Part shown: positions 12,464 through 24,771 of the stretch, piece by piece
Layout: the number at the start of each line of letters is the position of its first letter
How positions within the stretch are numbered: the stretch's first letter is position 1
Assembly: GCA_008931825.1 (NCBI GenBank)
Contig: QXVZ01000881.1
Span: 3,532 to 40,409 of the forward strand
Length of the DNA stretch: 36,878 nt
Reading direction: 5' to 3'
Source of the DNA: Phallusia fumigata
Taxonomy: Eukaryota > Chordata > Ascidiacea > Phlebobranchia > Ascidiidae
Position numbers and translations under genes: made by a program
The notes under the pieces: model-generated
What the model saw: only the letters and a program-made list of their open reading frames with translations
Databases searched by the model: none
What the model was told of the DNA's origin: nothing

Positions 12464-12797
12464 ATATTGCCCAAACAAGTGACATAGTGATCGCCAGTAC
12501 ACGATTGTGAAATGTAACAGGCAATGTTCCCTCTAATTTTGCATGTGTCTGCACACCAGCCTGAGCACACTACGGACCACTGTGAGCAACTACCATGGAT
12601 GTAGTGAACCATATTATATTTTGGCTTGCTACCTGTCACTCCATGAGTCACATCAATCATACAATGGTGCAGAAAAAAAAATTAATTTACCATTTGCATT
12701 AGATTTTATTTTGTGTGCAGATGATGTAGTGCGCTGTTGCACACGGTAGAGGGAACATTGGTGGCAAACATAAGCATGAAATTTGTTTGGGCAATAT
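12464..12797. mobile_element. Fold-back / MITE-like element with two nested inverted repeats
   Basis: Inner element 12522-12760 (239 bp) has perfect 14-bp terminal inverted repeats: CAATGTTCCCTCTA at 12522-12535 and its complement at 12747-12760. An outer perfect 15-bp inverted repeat, ATATTGCCCAAACAA, lies at 12464-12478 and 12783-12797. Sequence inside the termini is also related between arms (TGTG...GCACAC...CACTAC against GTGTGC...CGCACTAC). The 8-mers flanking the inner element (GTAACAGG and GTGGCAAA) match at 4 of 8 positions, all differences being transitions, so a duplicated target site is possible but not demonstrated. No coding capacity. Confidence 0.7.
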
Positions 12798-13955
12798 AGG
12801 CTGCACTGATCATTGTAAATAACAAACAGATCCATGTATAGTGTTTGTGAAACAATTGTTAAAAATTGATTGATACTTACAAAGTGTATCGTTTTTAGGG
12901 GACAACCTTTGTTGTCCTAAAGGTCCCTTCAAAGTTTCCAATTTTTTGTTGCCAACAGTTGTTTTTGCTTAGTCTGTTCTGCTTGTTGACTTTAAATGAA
13001 GATTTTTTCCACAAATATGTTTTTTGAGTTATTTACTGCTAACCATGCAAGTGTGTCTTCTAAACTATTCTCATAAAGAGTGAAAGTCATGTAATACTGG
13101 TATGTGCCAACCAATCTTTGTCAAATTCTAGTCCAATATTTGTCTGAATTAAGATCGATGGGTCTTTAAAACTGATTTTTCCAAACATTTCAATAAACGG
13201 GTTTCTTTTGTAATGGAAGTGGGCTGGGGTAGAGTGAATTTGTTTATTTTGGTTAACTTTGTATGATTTTATCGTTGTGGAAAAAGTGATTTGAACAGAG
13301 ATCGTTCCAGGAAACTTGAATTCACATGTTGGAGGTATTTCTGTAAATCTACTTCAGTAAAATATCAACACTTAACAAAACCAGTTTTATGACAACTATT
13401 TTTATCCTCAGAAATCTGAAGCCCATCTGCACCTGCATATTTCTTCGACCTTTTCAAAAATTCTCTCAATAGTGATGACATCATCGATTGTAACGTCACA
13501 ACTGCTCTGTTTAGTGTAAATAGAGGTATGAAAGGAAACAAGGCAATGAAGTCGAACAGCATGATTTAATTGGAAAATAGAAGTAGTTTTTTGGGAGTTT
13601 GTTGTTTTTTCATTATGTCGAATAACATGTAATTGTTGTGATGTGTAAATACGTGAAATTGTGTGGTTTTGTTGAGTGAAGCTGAGAGGAAAAATGTCGT
13701 AAAAGTTCATTTTAGTTTGAAAGTAGGTGATTTGGAACATGCTTCCAAGCGAACACGAGTATTTGCTGTGTTAAGTCGTCTGACTGCTTTGTTGGAATAT
13801 CTGAGGAATTTTTGGAGCTTTTTGCATCGGGTGCAAACCTATGTTATGTTCATCATGCGTCCTGGCAGTTCTTGCAAGCGACAGAAGCTAACTTCCGCAA
13901 AAATAATGCAATAAAAATAGAACCAAAACTTCGCGCAATTTCAAATTATCCGACC
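12798..13955. other. Intergenic, no convincing gene
   Basis: Open frames of 65-110 codons occur on both strands (for example 13408-13740 minus and 13663-13914 plus), but none has a recognisable domain or coherent splice sites. A small hairpin (GGACAAC-CTTT-GTTGTCC) starts near 12900. An AATAAA-like run near 13910 could end a short plus-strand transcript, without further support. Confidence 0.4.
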
Positions 13956-14213
13956 TCAAAAGATTGACAATTCAAAACAGCAATTTCCACTTCGCCGCAA
14001 AATGCCTCCAAAGCGGAAATTAAAACAACAAAAGAATATTGAATGAAAGAATTTTCCTCCCGCGGCGAAATCGTCACGCTCTTTGACTTTCTGTACAATA
14101 CCAAGCTTTTTCAACAAAAGAAGGTTTCTCTGCAGCGCTCTTTTAATCTTGCTCCTGTTGGTTTCTTTTATTACGCTCACCGTTTGTTTGTTTAAGGAAC
14201 TTTGGCGCGACGT
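13956..14213 (-). pseudogene. Possible linker-histone-like winged-helix fragment
   Basis: A minus-strand open frame after a TAA near 14216 encodes a basic segment including TNRSKIKRALQRNLLLLKK, then LGIVQKVKERDDFAAGGKFF. This resembles the last helix and beta-hairpin of the histone H1 globular domain (IK..LK.LV..G.L.Q.KG.GASGSF). It then turns into hydrophobic, Cys/Phe-rich sequence unlike H1, and I could not find an exon for the first two helices upstream. The resemblance is by eye only. It could be a decayed H1 relic, one exon of an unmodelled gene, or chance. Confidence 0.25.
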
Positions 14214-14733
14214 TTAGGTTTTCAAAACGAGGAATCTTAAAGGTAACCTACTGTTGTTTGTCAATAAATTACTGTGTTTGAGAAGTTGCTTAACTTACGG
14301 AATTTAAAGTTTTGATGTAACCTGGATTTCGTAATCTTGCAATTAAATTCAAAATTTAAAATGCGAGGGTGACCTTTTGTATTTTATATCACGCGTGTAA
14401 TGCTATATTGGCATAAACTGGCTTATTGCCATCGTTTGTATTTGATACATAATTAGCGTGCCTGCGTAGCTTAGTACCGATTGCAATTCGTGCAAGCGCA
14501 ATCCGAATACGAGGCGTCCTACATTGTGTGGTCACAAAACGAACACTTCACTTTAAAGCGCGCGTTTTTTTATTGACGTTTCAGGACGATCTCGCGGGTA
14601 GCCGTAGTTTAGTGAAGCGAGCTTTGCAAAGAGGCAAGTATTTTTCTCTTTATTCTTTGCTGGCTGAGAGACTGCTTTCTTGTTTATTCCATATAGTTTA
14701 TTTCATTGTATTGGGATTTGCGAATCAACTCCA

Positions 14734-17700
14734 ATGGCCGGTAAGTGATTTGTCTTTGCTGAAATGCTAATTGCTAGCTCATGTGTGGTGATTACTTGCC
14801 AAAGTTGTGGAGTTTAGCGGCGAGTTAAGGTAGTGTGCTTTGTGCTTTAAACTTCTGCTTATCGGTTTCTTCTTTTGCGGGCTGTTGCTTCTGACGCTGC
14901 CACCATGATTCGCGCAACCGAAGACGCAAATAAGCGGATTTTTAACAGACGAGAATTGAGACAGTTGATTTGCAAGTAAAGTTGACTTGTTGGTTTGCAG
15001 CAGATATCGGTCAGGTGGTGACGCAATGTATAAAACCGCGCGGGAGGTTTGTGGAATCGCGAAGCCAATTGTTCGCTAAGACAAGGCTATCGAGTTACGC
15101 TTACTGGCCATCAACAAGTTGCTCAGTTTAATTGCAAAACTTTTATTTATGTATTTAGTAGAGATAAGGGAGTGAGACGTATGAATTCTACCACAGAGAA
15201 AGTTTCAAGGTGCAGAAAATTGTGGAGTTGGTAAGTTTGCCAGTTGCCAGGTTTATTATGTTTATCCTGCTACAGCAACATGTAACAGTAAGTTGAACTC
15301 AACTCAAGTTACTATAGGTAAGACGGGTGACAGGTATTATCATGGACATGATAATGTGGGTATATGTCAAAATTGTATTTTTATTATTTAATGTTTCTTT
15401 TTTTGACGTTGGTACAATTTAATTTTCAGATGGGCAACAGGGCCAGAGTGGCCAACAGTTTAATACAAACGACTACTACCTAAAGCAGCAAGCAGCACGC
15501 ATGCTCAGCGCAATACAAAAAGGATGTATGTTGATTTTTTGTGTTTGCTATTCATGGTTGTGTCTGGCATTTTTATTGCCCTTTTCCTGTGATTGTTGTT
15601 TTCAGACAATGACAATTTTCCCACGCAAGTTTCAATGACAAACAGTCAAAGTGGCAGTGGTGGACAACAAACCTCCGTGTACATGAACCACCAGGCCACA
15701 CAACAGGTCCAACAACAACAAGTACAACAAACACATCAACAACAGCAACCACAACAACAACAGCAGCAGCAACAACAACAACAACAGCCCCAACAACAAT
15801 CATCTACAAGTCACCAAATACAAGTGCAGCACCAACAGTTACAGCATCAGTTGCAACAAGTAATACTTTAGGAAAATTTTTTTCTGATACACATGTGTAG
15901 ATTGCAATAATGAACATGGAATAGACATGGTTAGGTACTAACCACTCTTTGTGGACTTAACATACTCAGAGAAAGAACTGATTAGTGTACCCAAAAATAA
16001 AAATAATCTCGCTAGCTTAAATAGTTGTCAAATGTGGAATGCTTATTTTTGCAAAATTTCTATTATAGCTACCATTATCATCAGTGAAACGATCCTAAAT
16101 TGCCAAAATGTTTGATTGATAAGCCATGTTGCTTTTCCCCACACCAACTGTTTGGATCAGTGTGGTTGACTTGGGAAATTTAAAATGATGTTTCACACCC
16201 AGCACACTTGCATGTCATGAGGTTGTCTTTGCAAATGATTTGTGTTGAAGGCTTACACTAAGCATTTGTGAACAAATAGTGCATGTAATTGTTTATCTGT
16301 AGGGTTAAACTGGTTAAATGACAATGGTATGCATGGTTTAAACTTCAGCATCTTTCCCATATTAAAATAAGAAATTTAATTCAATCACTTGATTAAATTA
16401 AATTGCTGAAAATCATGTTGTAAATTTTCTATTTTCGTCCTAGTAATTGCCTGTTTTTAAGTATCCATTCGTTTCAGCTTACTGATGCAATGTCTTCTTA
16501 CAGTGACAACACAAAACAAGACCAAATAAGTGCAAATAACACCCAAAAAATGTGTGACAATGTATTTGCAGGTGCAACAAGCCCAGCAGCAATTTCAACA
16601 AATGCAGCAGCTTGCACAGATGCAGCAGCAGTTCCAGCAACAATACTCAGGCAACACTTCGATGAACAGTGGGGCGAGCAACCTGGTCATGTCTGCACAG
16701 ACATTCAGCCCATCAAGGCGTGGTCGCAAACCCACAGATAAAAAGAAGCGAAAGCGTCACACCTGGGTGAAAAGGCCGACAACTGCCTATTTGTATTTTG
16801 TGTCAAAATATCGCGAAACTTTGAAAGAAGCAGGAGAAGTTGTTCCAAAGGTTTGTCAGCTTTAGCACTTACTTCGAAGTAGATAAAAAAGATTATGTTG
16901 CATCAGTAAACCTGGCACAAAGTGTGGTGCTGCTTTTAATATACCAACCTTGTGCATTCCTGTCCCTTGCTCTAGTTGATTATCACATGGTAGCTAGACA
17001 TACTGCCCAACAGTTTGTGCATAGCTATTTACACTGCTTTCAATGTAAATTGTTTATGATAGAAATGCTATGCAGTATGTGCAAAGAGATACATAGTTGT
17101 GATCTAACGACGTAGAAGTTTTTTATTCAGCCCCTATCTAGATTTTTTCATTGCATGAAATTTACAACTTCAATAATTACATTTTTACTTTTGCACAGGC
17201 AAAAATAATTACTCAGGCATGTGCTGAAAAATGGAGGAATATGAACGAGGAAGAAAAAGAACCTTTTCTTGAACTGTCACGGCGTGACAGGGAACGTTGG
17301 CAGAGAGATAAAGCTTTAGAAAAGAAACCAAGGGATCCAAATCGACCGAAACGACCTCCTTCTGCTTATTTTCTATTTCTGGCAGATTTTCGAAAAAATT
17401 ATCCGGGAAAAGCGGATCCAGCAAAGGCAAGTGTTACGAGTTTATTGCCCGCTACCACAACTCCTGTTTGATGTAACACAAACATTTTTTTAGGAAATAA
17501 CGAAAAAGGCAGGAGAGGCTTGGAACAACTTGTCGGACCAGGAAAAGACGCCTTATTATAGAAGTGCTCAAGTTGTGAGAGCGAAGTGGGAGAGAGATTT
17601 GGAAGCATACAAACAAACTGTAAGTTTGCTGGTGTCAATGGAATTATGTCTGTACACACTTGTCGTGTGTAAACTACAACTTAAAATGTTATTGAGTTTA

Positions 17701-19098
17701 GTAATGTGCTCCAATAATATGCGTTGGGTCTTCGCATCTATCATCAAAATATGACACCAGTTAGCAGTAATAAGTGGCAGCTCAGCATGATTATAAATTG
17801 TTTGTTGATACAGGAAGTAAAATGATTGACTCACGGTGTGCTGCTGCTGCTATGGTTGAAATCAAAACAATAAACTGTGCTCCTCTATTACTTGTTAAAA
17901 TTTCAAACTTCCTTTTACTAACCTGGTTATGATAAAGATTGGTTTTAATCTAACACTGACAGTTTTTGTTTTTTATAGTTGTTACCGCAAAAATATATCA
18001 AGAACTTTATATAGCAAGTATCAGAAAAATTATGATTAAAAGAAAATTTGCACAACGCTATTGTGGTCTGTAACCCTGTGTACAATGACAATGAATTTTT
18101 AGTTGGACAGTATGTCGACATTTTGGTTTCAGACAAGCTGTGCTTTGGAACAAGCTAAAAATGGTCCGTTGAGCCGAACATCATCATTACAATCCGACCC
18201 GGGTCAGGTCGACCTTGGTTCCGATTCCTCCCCAACCTTGGGTTCACCAACTCCATCAAACAACATCAACCAACTTAGTGCTACATTGTTGCAAGGTTAG
18301 TATCAACAAGCCGCTACATAGTTGGGTAAAATGTTTGATAAAATTTGTTGTTGGACAAAAACTATTTACCTTAACTTTATATTATGAGAAGAAGTAAGGT
18401 ATTGTAAACCTGCAATTCCTTGAAGCAACATTACCCATTGCTCCTTCACATTAAAACTATTTTCTAGGTGCTGCAACATCCATGATGGCTGCTGGGGCCA
18501 GCGGTTCAATCTCGACCGACACCGACCCACAATCCCCGTCGCCTGTCAATGTTGCCATGGCAACTGGTCTCAACCAACAGTCACCGTCCATCTCGTCAGC
18601 ATCTGCCTCATATGTTTACCCCACGCATCACCTACAGTCTGCTGTGCTACAACAGGTGAGCGAAGAGTTACGATTTTTCTGCAAAGATTCAAAAAAATTT
18701 CAACTCTAGTTGTCCCTACTACCAAGCACCTTACCACTTATTGTTTCTTGAATATAAAGATAAACGTTTAAAGATAAACTTATAGTGATGGTTTGGTTTC
18801 AGTTATGCTGTTACATTCAGCAGGCTTACAGACATTAAATCTTCCAGTCTACTTCTGTGAGCAGTTATGCACCACATGATTTTTATAAACCTCAAAATGT
18901 AAATCTGTAACACAAGCAGTCCTGCAATGCTTCTTTACTTGCTGAGATTTGTTTTGTATTGACTTCCATTTTGCTATGCCTGTTAAGTTTTATAAAACTG
19001 ATTTTTTTCTTCTGAAAACTAGACCACATACAGTTATTTGTTTCATGAGCGATTGACCTAAAGTTGAATTTGTGTTGCAGCAATTCCCTCGCAGATGA
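14734..19098 (+). CDS. Polyglutamine protein with two tandem HMG boxes
   Basis: Nuclear HMG-box protein, probably binding DNA; target unknown. Exons: 14734-14740, 15430-15525, 15606-15859, 16572-16850, 17199-17426, 17494-17619, 18133-18295, 18468-18655, then 19081-19098 if the first acceptor is used (stop 19096). About 452 aa. The first coding exon has only 7 nt (ATGGCCG) and joins to give MADGQQGQSGQQFN. Residues 84-95 are 12 glutamines in a Q-rich region that continues in exon 4. A basic stretch (RRGRKPTDKKKRKRH) leads into HMG box 1 (about 186-250, KRPTTAYLYF). Box 2 (about 263-330, KRPPSAYFLF) follows the linker EKKPRDPNRP. A Ser/Pro/Gln-rich tail follows. Intron 5 uses a GC donor (AAG|GCAAGT). 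The layout resembles DSP1/HMGB, but the tail is longer and there is no acidic tail; orthology is unresolved. The last exon is uncertain. Confidence 0.85.
15752..15787 (+). repeat. CAA/CAG polyglutamine tract
   Basis: Twelve consecutive glutamine codons (3 CAA, 3 CAG, 5 CAA, 1 CAG) in exon 3 of the HMG-box gene, within a wider Q-rich segment from about 15702. Mixed codons would slow length change by slippage. Confidence 0.95.
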
Positions 19099-19217
19099 AT
19101 ATTCTGTAGTGGAAGCAAAATGTTTCAGCCTCAACAAGCAGTCCGTGGCGGAAAGATCTTTGTACAAAATGTTTAGTGTCGTCACCATTTTCAACAGCCT
19201 GACTTGTATTACATCAG

Positions 19218-19559
19218 CCAAGAAACCTCACAATTTGTGGTGCTTCACGAGGACAACTTCCTGGGGTAATTCAGGGATTCCCCCTCTTAACCCCAAAGAC
19301 CCCTCGGCTGCTGGCCGCAAGTGCTATGGGTCGAGCACAATGTCGGAATGTTGCAACCCACACAAGTCTTCAATACAAAGGTGTCAGGCGCAGAAATACC
19401 TCCGGCGATAGCACTTTTTATTTTGCCAATTATTTCGTTGGTCTTTACATGTTCCCATTGTACCGCGATCAACCTAGTATGACCATGAACAATTACCTGG
19501 CGCCCCCCATAAACATGATAGTGCCTTCACAGCAATTGTCGCCCCCCCAAAACCCATGA
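19218..19559 (+). other. Possible alternative 3' coding exon of the HMG-box gene
   Basis: From an acceptor-like ATTACATCAG at 19208-19217, a phase-0 frame stays open for 113 codons to a TGA at 19557. It ends with coding-like sequence (SMTMNNYLAPPINMIVPSQQ). Joining it to exon 8 (ends 18655, phase 0) would give a protein of about 560 aa with a different C-terminus. A second frame from 19169 to 19266 (...DLYYISQETSQFVVLHEDNF...) also looks coding-like. At most one of these can be used per transcript, and both may simply be 3'UTR. Confidence 0.3.
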
Positions 19560-20823
19560 TATGTTCCTACAATACCTCGCCTTGCTTAGGCCACTGTCTA
19601 ACGTTGGACCTCACATCATTACACGTGGTACTTCGGAACAGGAATCGCGGACCACTCAATTCACGTGTTTCCTACCTCAGTGACGTAACAACGCGTGCGC
19701 GCATTTTTTTATTATTTTTTTAAACCTTTGTATCTCTGTGCTGCCACCGTGCGGCGGCCGGCAGCGATCACGTGACACCTTCTGTAGCAAAATTGACCAA
19801 TCAGTGGGAATAATCGCCTCCATGGTGACATCACACACACGCGTTGTACATATGTATCACATAACAATACTATCGAGTCCATTGCTTGTTTTTTTGCCGC
19901 CCCTAATTTTTCTGTTGTTAATTAGTGACTTGTAACTAACATACGTAGTTAATTATCATGAAGCCCCATCGCGTTCGTTTGACCAAAGGCCTTCATACAA
20001 TAGGGGATTTTCCACAATACTATGATGTCTATGGACACCGTCACCACCATATATCTTTTTGTAAGCGTTACTGCCAAGTTGTATCCTGTTGTGTGCTGGC
20101 GTCTTCAAATGTAGTCTTGGTTGAATTTTTGCTCGAAAGCTTTTTTAAAACAGCTCAGGGAAGGAATCTCTCATTCCCGTGTTTTCGTCTCCGGCCCAAA
20201 AGCTCGTTGCGACAAAATTCATTCTGCACTCTGTTTTATCGAGACCACAGTATTACGAGGAGTCATGGACTAATAGCAATAACTAATAAAAATTCAATTT
20301 GTGAAAAATGTTGTGAGTTTTTCGAGTTTCATCGGACAGTTAAAAATTGCTGTGGAGTTGAATTTGAATAAACAACACACTACAAATTTCGTCTTAACTT
20401 TGTGATATTTTTGGGTGACCATTGCGCAACGTGAGGCATGGTTTTCAGTCTGTTTGACTCAGAAGGTGAATGCAAAAAATACCAGTCGAAAAACCCAAGA
20501 CATGACAAAAAAAATTTGCACCTATTTTTTACGTTTGTATTTCGACCTGTATGTAAAAACAGTCACTTTAATTTACCTAAAAGCACAACCTACCCTTACG
20601 TCTAGTTTTTTCGTTTTACAAGCAAACGTAATTCGCCCACAACGTTAAGCTCAAGTTAACATACACCGCAAACTGCTTGCAATTCTGCTGTTTTTACATT
20701 TTTGTAGAAACAACCGGTCTTTAACAAGCTTATGCGCCACAAAGAACCTTGGTAAAAATTTGTGCATTCGGAACCAACAGAGTAAAGTAATTTAGTAGCG
20801 ATAAAAGGCGCTGTTGCTTCGAC
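19560..20823. other. HMG-gene 3' flank, no gene recognised
   Basis: Probably 3'UTR and intergenic. An AATAAA at 20367-20372 is a candidate poly(A) signal. E-box-like CACGTG occurs near 19664 and 19770. A 137-codon open frame at 19958-20371 is Cys/His/Phe-rich with no recognised motif and overlaps the poly(A) signal, so I do not call it a gene. Confidence 0.4.
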
Positions 20824-20839
20824 GGGGATGTAGCTCAGA

Positions 20840-20874
<35 letters not shown>

Positions 20875-20896
20875 GGATCGATACCCGGCATCTCCA
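20824..20896 (+). tRNA. tRNA-Ala (anticodon AGC)
   Basis: 73-nt intronless tRNA including the discriminator A. The acceptor stem GGGGATG/CATCTCC pairs fully with one G-T. D arm GCTC-AGATGGTA-GAGC. The anticodon stem CGCGC/GCGCG encloses the loop TTAGCAT, placing AGC at 20857-20859. The T arm CCGGG-ATCGATA-CCCGG matches the B box. AGC decodes GCU/GCC alanine codons after A-to-I editing at position 34. No 3' CCA is encoded, as expected for a eukaryote. No introns or mismatches, so it looks functional. Confidence 0.97.
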
Positions 20897-21419
20897 CAAA
20901 CCTTTTGGCGTCCAAACACGACATAATAGTTTGTAGAAAATAATGGAAATAATAGTTTGTAGAAAATACCCCGCCACATTACTTCCATATTTGCCATTGG
21001 AAAACATGTGTAAAATTTATTTCAAACTTTTTCACACGTTTGCACAAAAACATCAACAAAGCAGGGGAAGGATGGCAGTTTGGCACTTACTATTGAGTAC
21101 CGCACTTCTAACCTTGAGTTGAGTTGAGTTTATTTTGCTTGGTGAAAGAAAACATAACCTTGGCAAGAATATACCCCAAAAGTCAAGACAAACATGTTTC
21201 TAAAACATTTTTAACTCTAAAAAATAAACCCCTATTTCGTTTTTAACAAAATGTGTTTTATAAATCCAGAAATAACACAGTGCTGAACCACTTAACAAAA
21301 TAGAGATTGAAAATTTAATGCTGGAATTGCAATTTAGTTTGTTAGTTCAACCCCAGCTCATTCTAACAAAAATTCTTTCTAAACAAAACACATGGTTTTC
21401 TTATTCACTTACTTGTAGA
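20897..21419. other. Intergenic between tRNA-Ala and the hAT relic
   Basis: AT-rich non-coding DNA. A 19-bp sequence starting TAATAGTTTGTAG is repeated 25 bp apart (20924 and 20949). A short GAGTT repeat is near 21116-21131. No gene seen. Confidence 0.6.
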
Positions 21420-21854
21420 CAGGAAGTCGAACCGGAACTGAACCCAAACCCGCGAACCGGTTTGAGCGGTGTATTTCGTTAAACCTGAACCGAACCGGAA
21501 CCGTAAATTTCATTTTCTTAAAAACCCGAACCGGAGCTGAACCCTATTTTGTTTGGCATTGAACCTGAACCGAAGACTTTTTATGTAATCACCACCACAA
21601 AAGTTTTCCACGACTTGTAAAAAATGCCAGCATTTCAGCTTTGAATGAAAAAGATGCGAGACCAGAGCTTTATCGGTTGCCGACTGTCGTAATGGGTGTT
21701 CCGGCTACACCAGTTAGCGTTGAAAGAGCATTTTCATGCCTAAAATTTGACGTTTCTCCTCAAACAGGGTACATGAAGGAAAGGGATATTGAAAATGCAA
21801 TATTTTCAGCATAGCGAACCCGAACTGAACCTGAACCCGCGGTTCGACTCGCTG
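21420..21854 (+). mobile_element. Internally deleted hAT transposon, 435 bp
   Basis: Terminal inverted repeats start CAGGAAGTCGAACCG (left) and CAGCGAGTCGAACCG (right, inward), 13 of 15 identical, with the CAG end typical of hAT. The flanks CTTGTAGA (21412-21419) and CTTGTAGG (21855-21862) match at 7 of 8 positions, consistent with an aged 8-bp target-site duplication. Inside, degenerate GAACCGGAACC-type repeats flank a transposase fragment (separate entry). It ends 121 bp past the CDK20 stop codon, possibly within the CDK20 3'UTR on the opposite strand. Confidence 0.85.
21605..21814 (+). pseudogene. hAT transposase C-terminal (dimerisation) domain fragment
   Basis: About 69 codons of open frame with the hAT dimerisation signature: RLPTVVMGVPATPVSVERAF, then SCLKFDVSPQTG...RDIENAIF, ending at a TAG at 21812. 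Family knowledge: the motif (P-A-T-S/P...S.ERAFS) lies at the transposase C-terminus. The BED zinc finger and catalytic core are absent, so this cannot encode an active enzyme. Confidence 0.88.
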
Positions 21855-21974
21855 CTTGTAGGTAAACTTATACAAACACACATAAATGTCAATGTAGCCC
21901 CCAGCATGATAAAAAAGCATGGGCTAAACCAACTCTCACACCAACATGTGTGGAATTTAAAGGTAAAAATATGA

Positions 21975-24155
<2,181 letters not shown>

Positions 24156-24771
24156 TGATAGAAAAACTTTTAGTAAAACCTACTGACAGAAACATTTGAA
24201 GTCAAATTACAAATGATCATTTAGGTTTTCTTCACTTTTATTCCTAACTACAAGTACATGAGAGCAGACTAACTAAAACAAGGGTTAAATGGCTTTATAC
24301 CACCTATAAAAAGAAATGCCTTTATACCGCCTCCAAAAGATCGTTCAAAAATAAAGATGTAAAATGTAAACAGAAAACTGTAAAATGACATGAAAACAAG
24401 TATAGTCCCCTCGCTCATCGGATGTTAACTGAAGCGTCCCTAGTTGCAGCTCATTCAACCGAAACAAATATTTTCCGCTCCCAAATCGTTTAATTAGCTG
24501 ATAACAAAACGTCTTACCACTAAATTCCGCATGTAACATTCCCAATCATGATTTTTGTAACATTTTTGTAACGCATGTAACATTCCCAATCATGAACTTT
24601 TTTATTCGCAATGTTTTTTGTTAAATAATTGTGAATTTAATGCTTTTTTACTTTGTATTGTTTCTATAGCGCTTCAAGCGGATATTTTAAATGAACGTTA
24701 TGTTGGAAATTGGAATGCAGTAAAAATAAACTTTAAAAGGTTAAGTTGTTGCAAAGGTTAGTGTGTACACC
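24156..24771. promoter_or_regulatory. Bidirectional intergenic region between CDK20 and CEP83
   Basis: 616 bp separate the two divergent start codons. It contains a perfect 24-bp direct repeat (24528-24551 and 24572-24595, containing ATGTAACATTCCCAATCATG). I looked for a full RFX X-box (GTNRCC-RGYAAC), common in ciliary gene promoters, and saw no clear one. The promoter role is inferred from the head-to-head layout. Confidence 0.5.

Noticed and set aside
14458-14521. tRNA-like look (GTAGCTTAGT, paired arms)
   Set aside because: I could not form a complete cloverleaf. There is no proper T loop (TTCRANY) and the acceptor stem fails.
19958-20371. 137-codon open frame on the plus strand
   Set aside because: No domain, Cys/His/Phe-rich composition typical of random frames here, and the end overlaps a poly(A) signal. 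It is more likely 3'UTR of the HMG-box gene.
20656-20997. 113-codon minus-strand open frame
   Set aside because: It runs antisense through the tRNA-Ala gene and has no recognisable motif.
24763-24771. Upstream in-frame GTG as CEP83 start
   Set aside because: Nuclear genes start at ATG. The ATG at 24772 has a strong context (ACCATGG).
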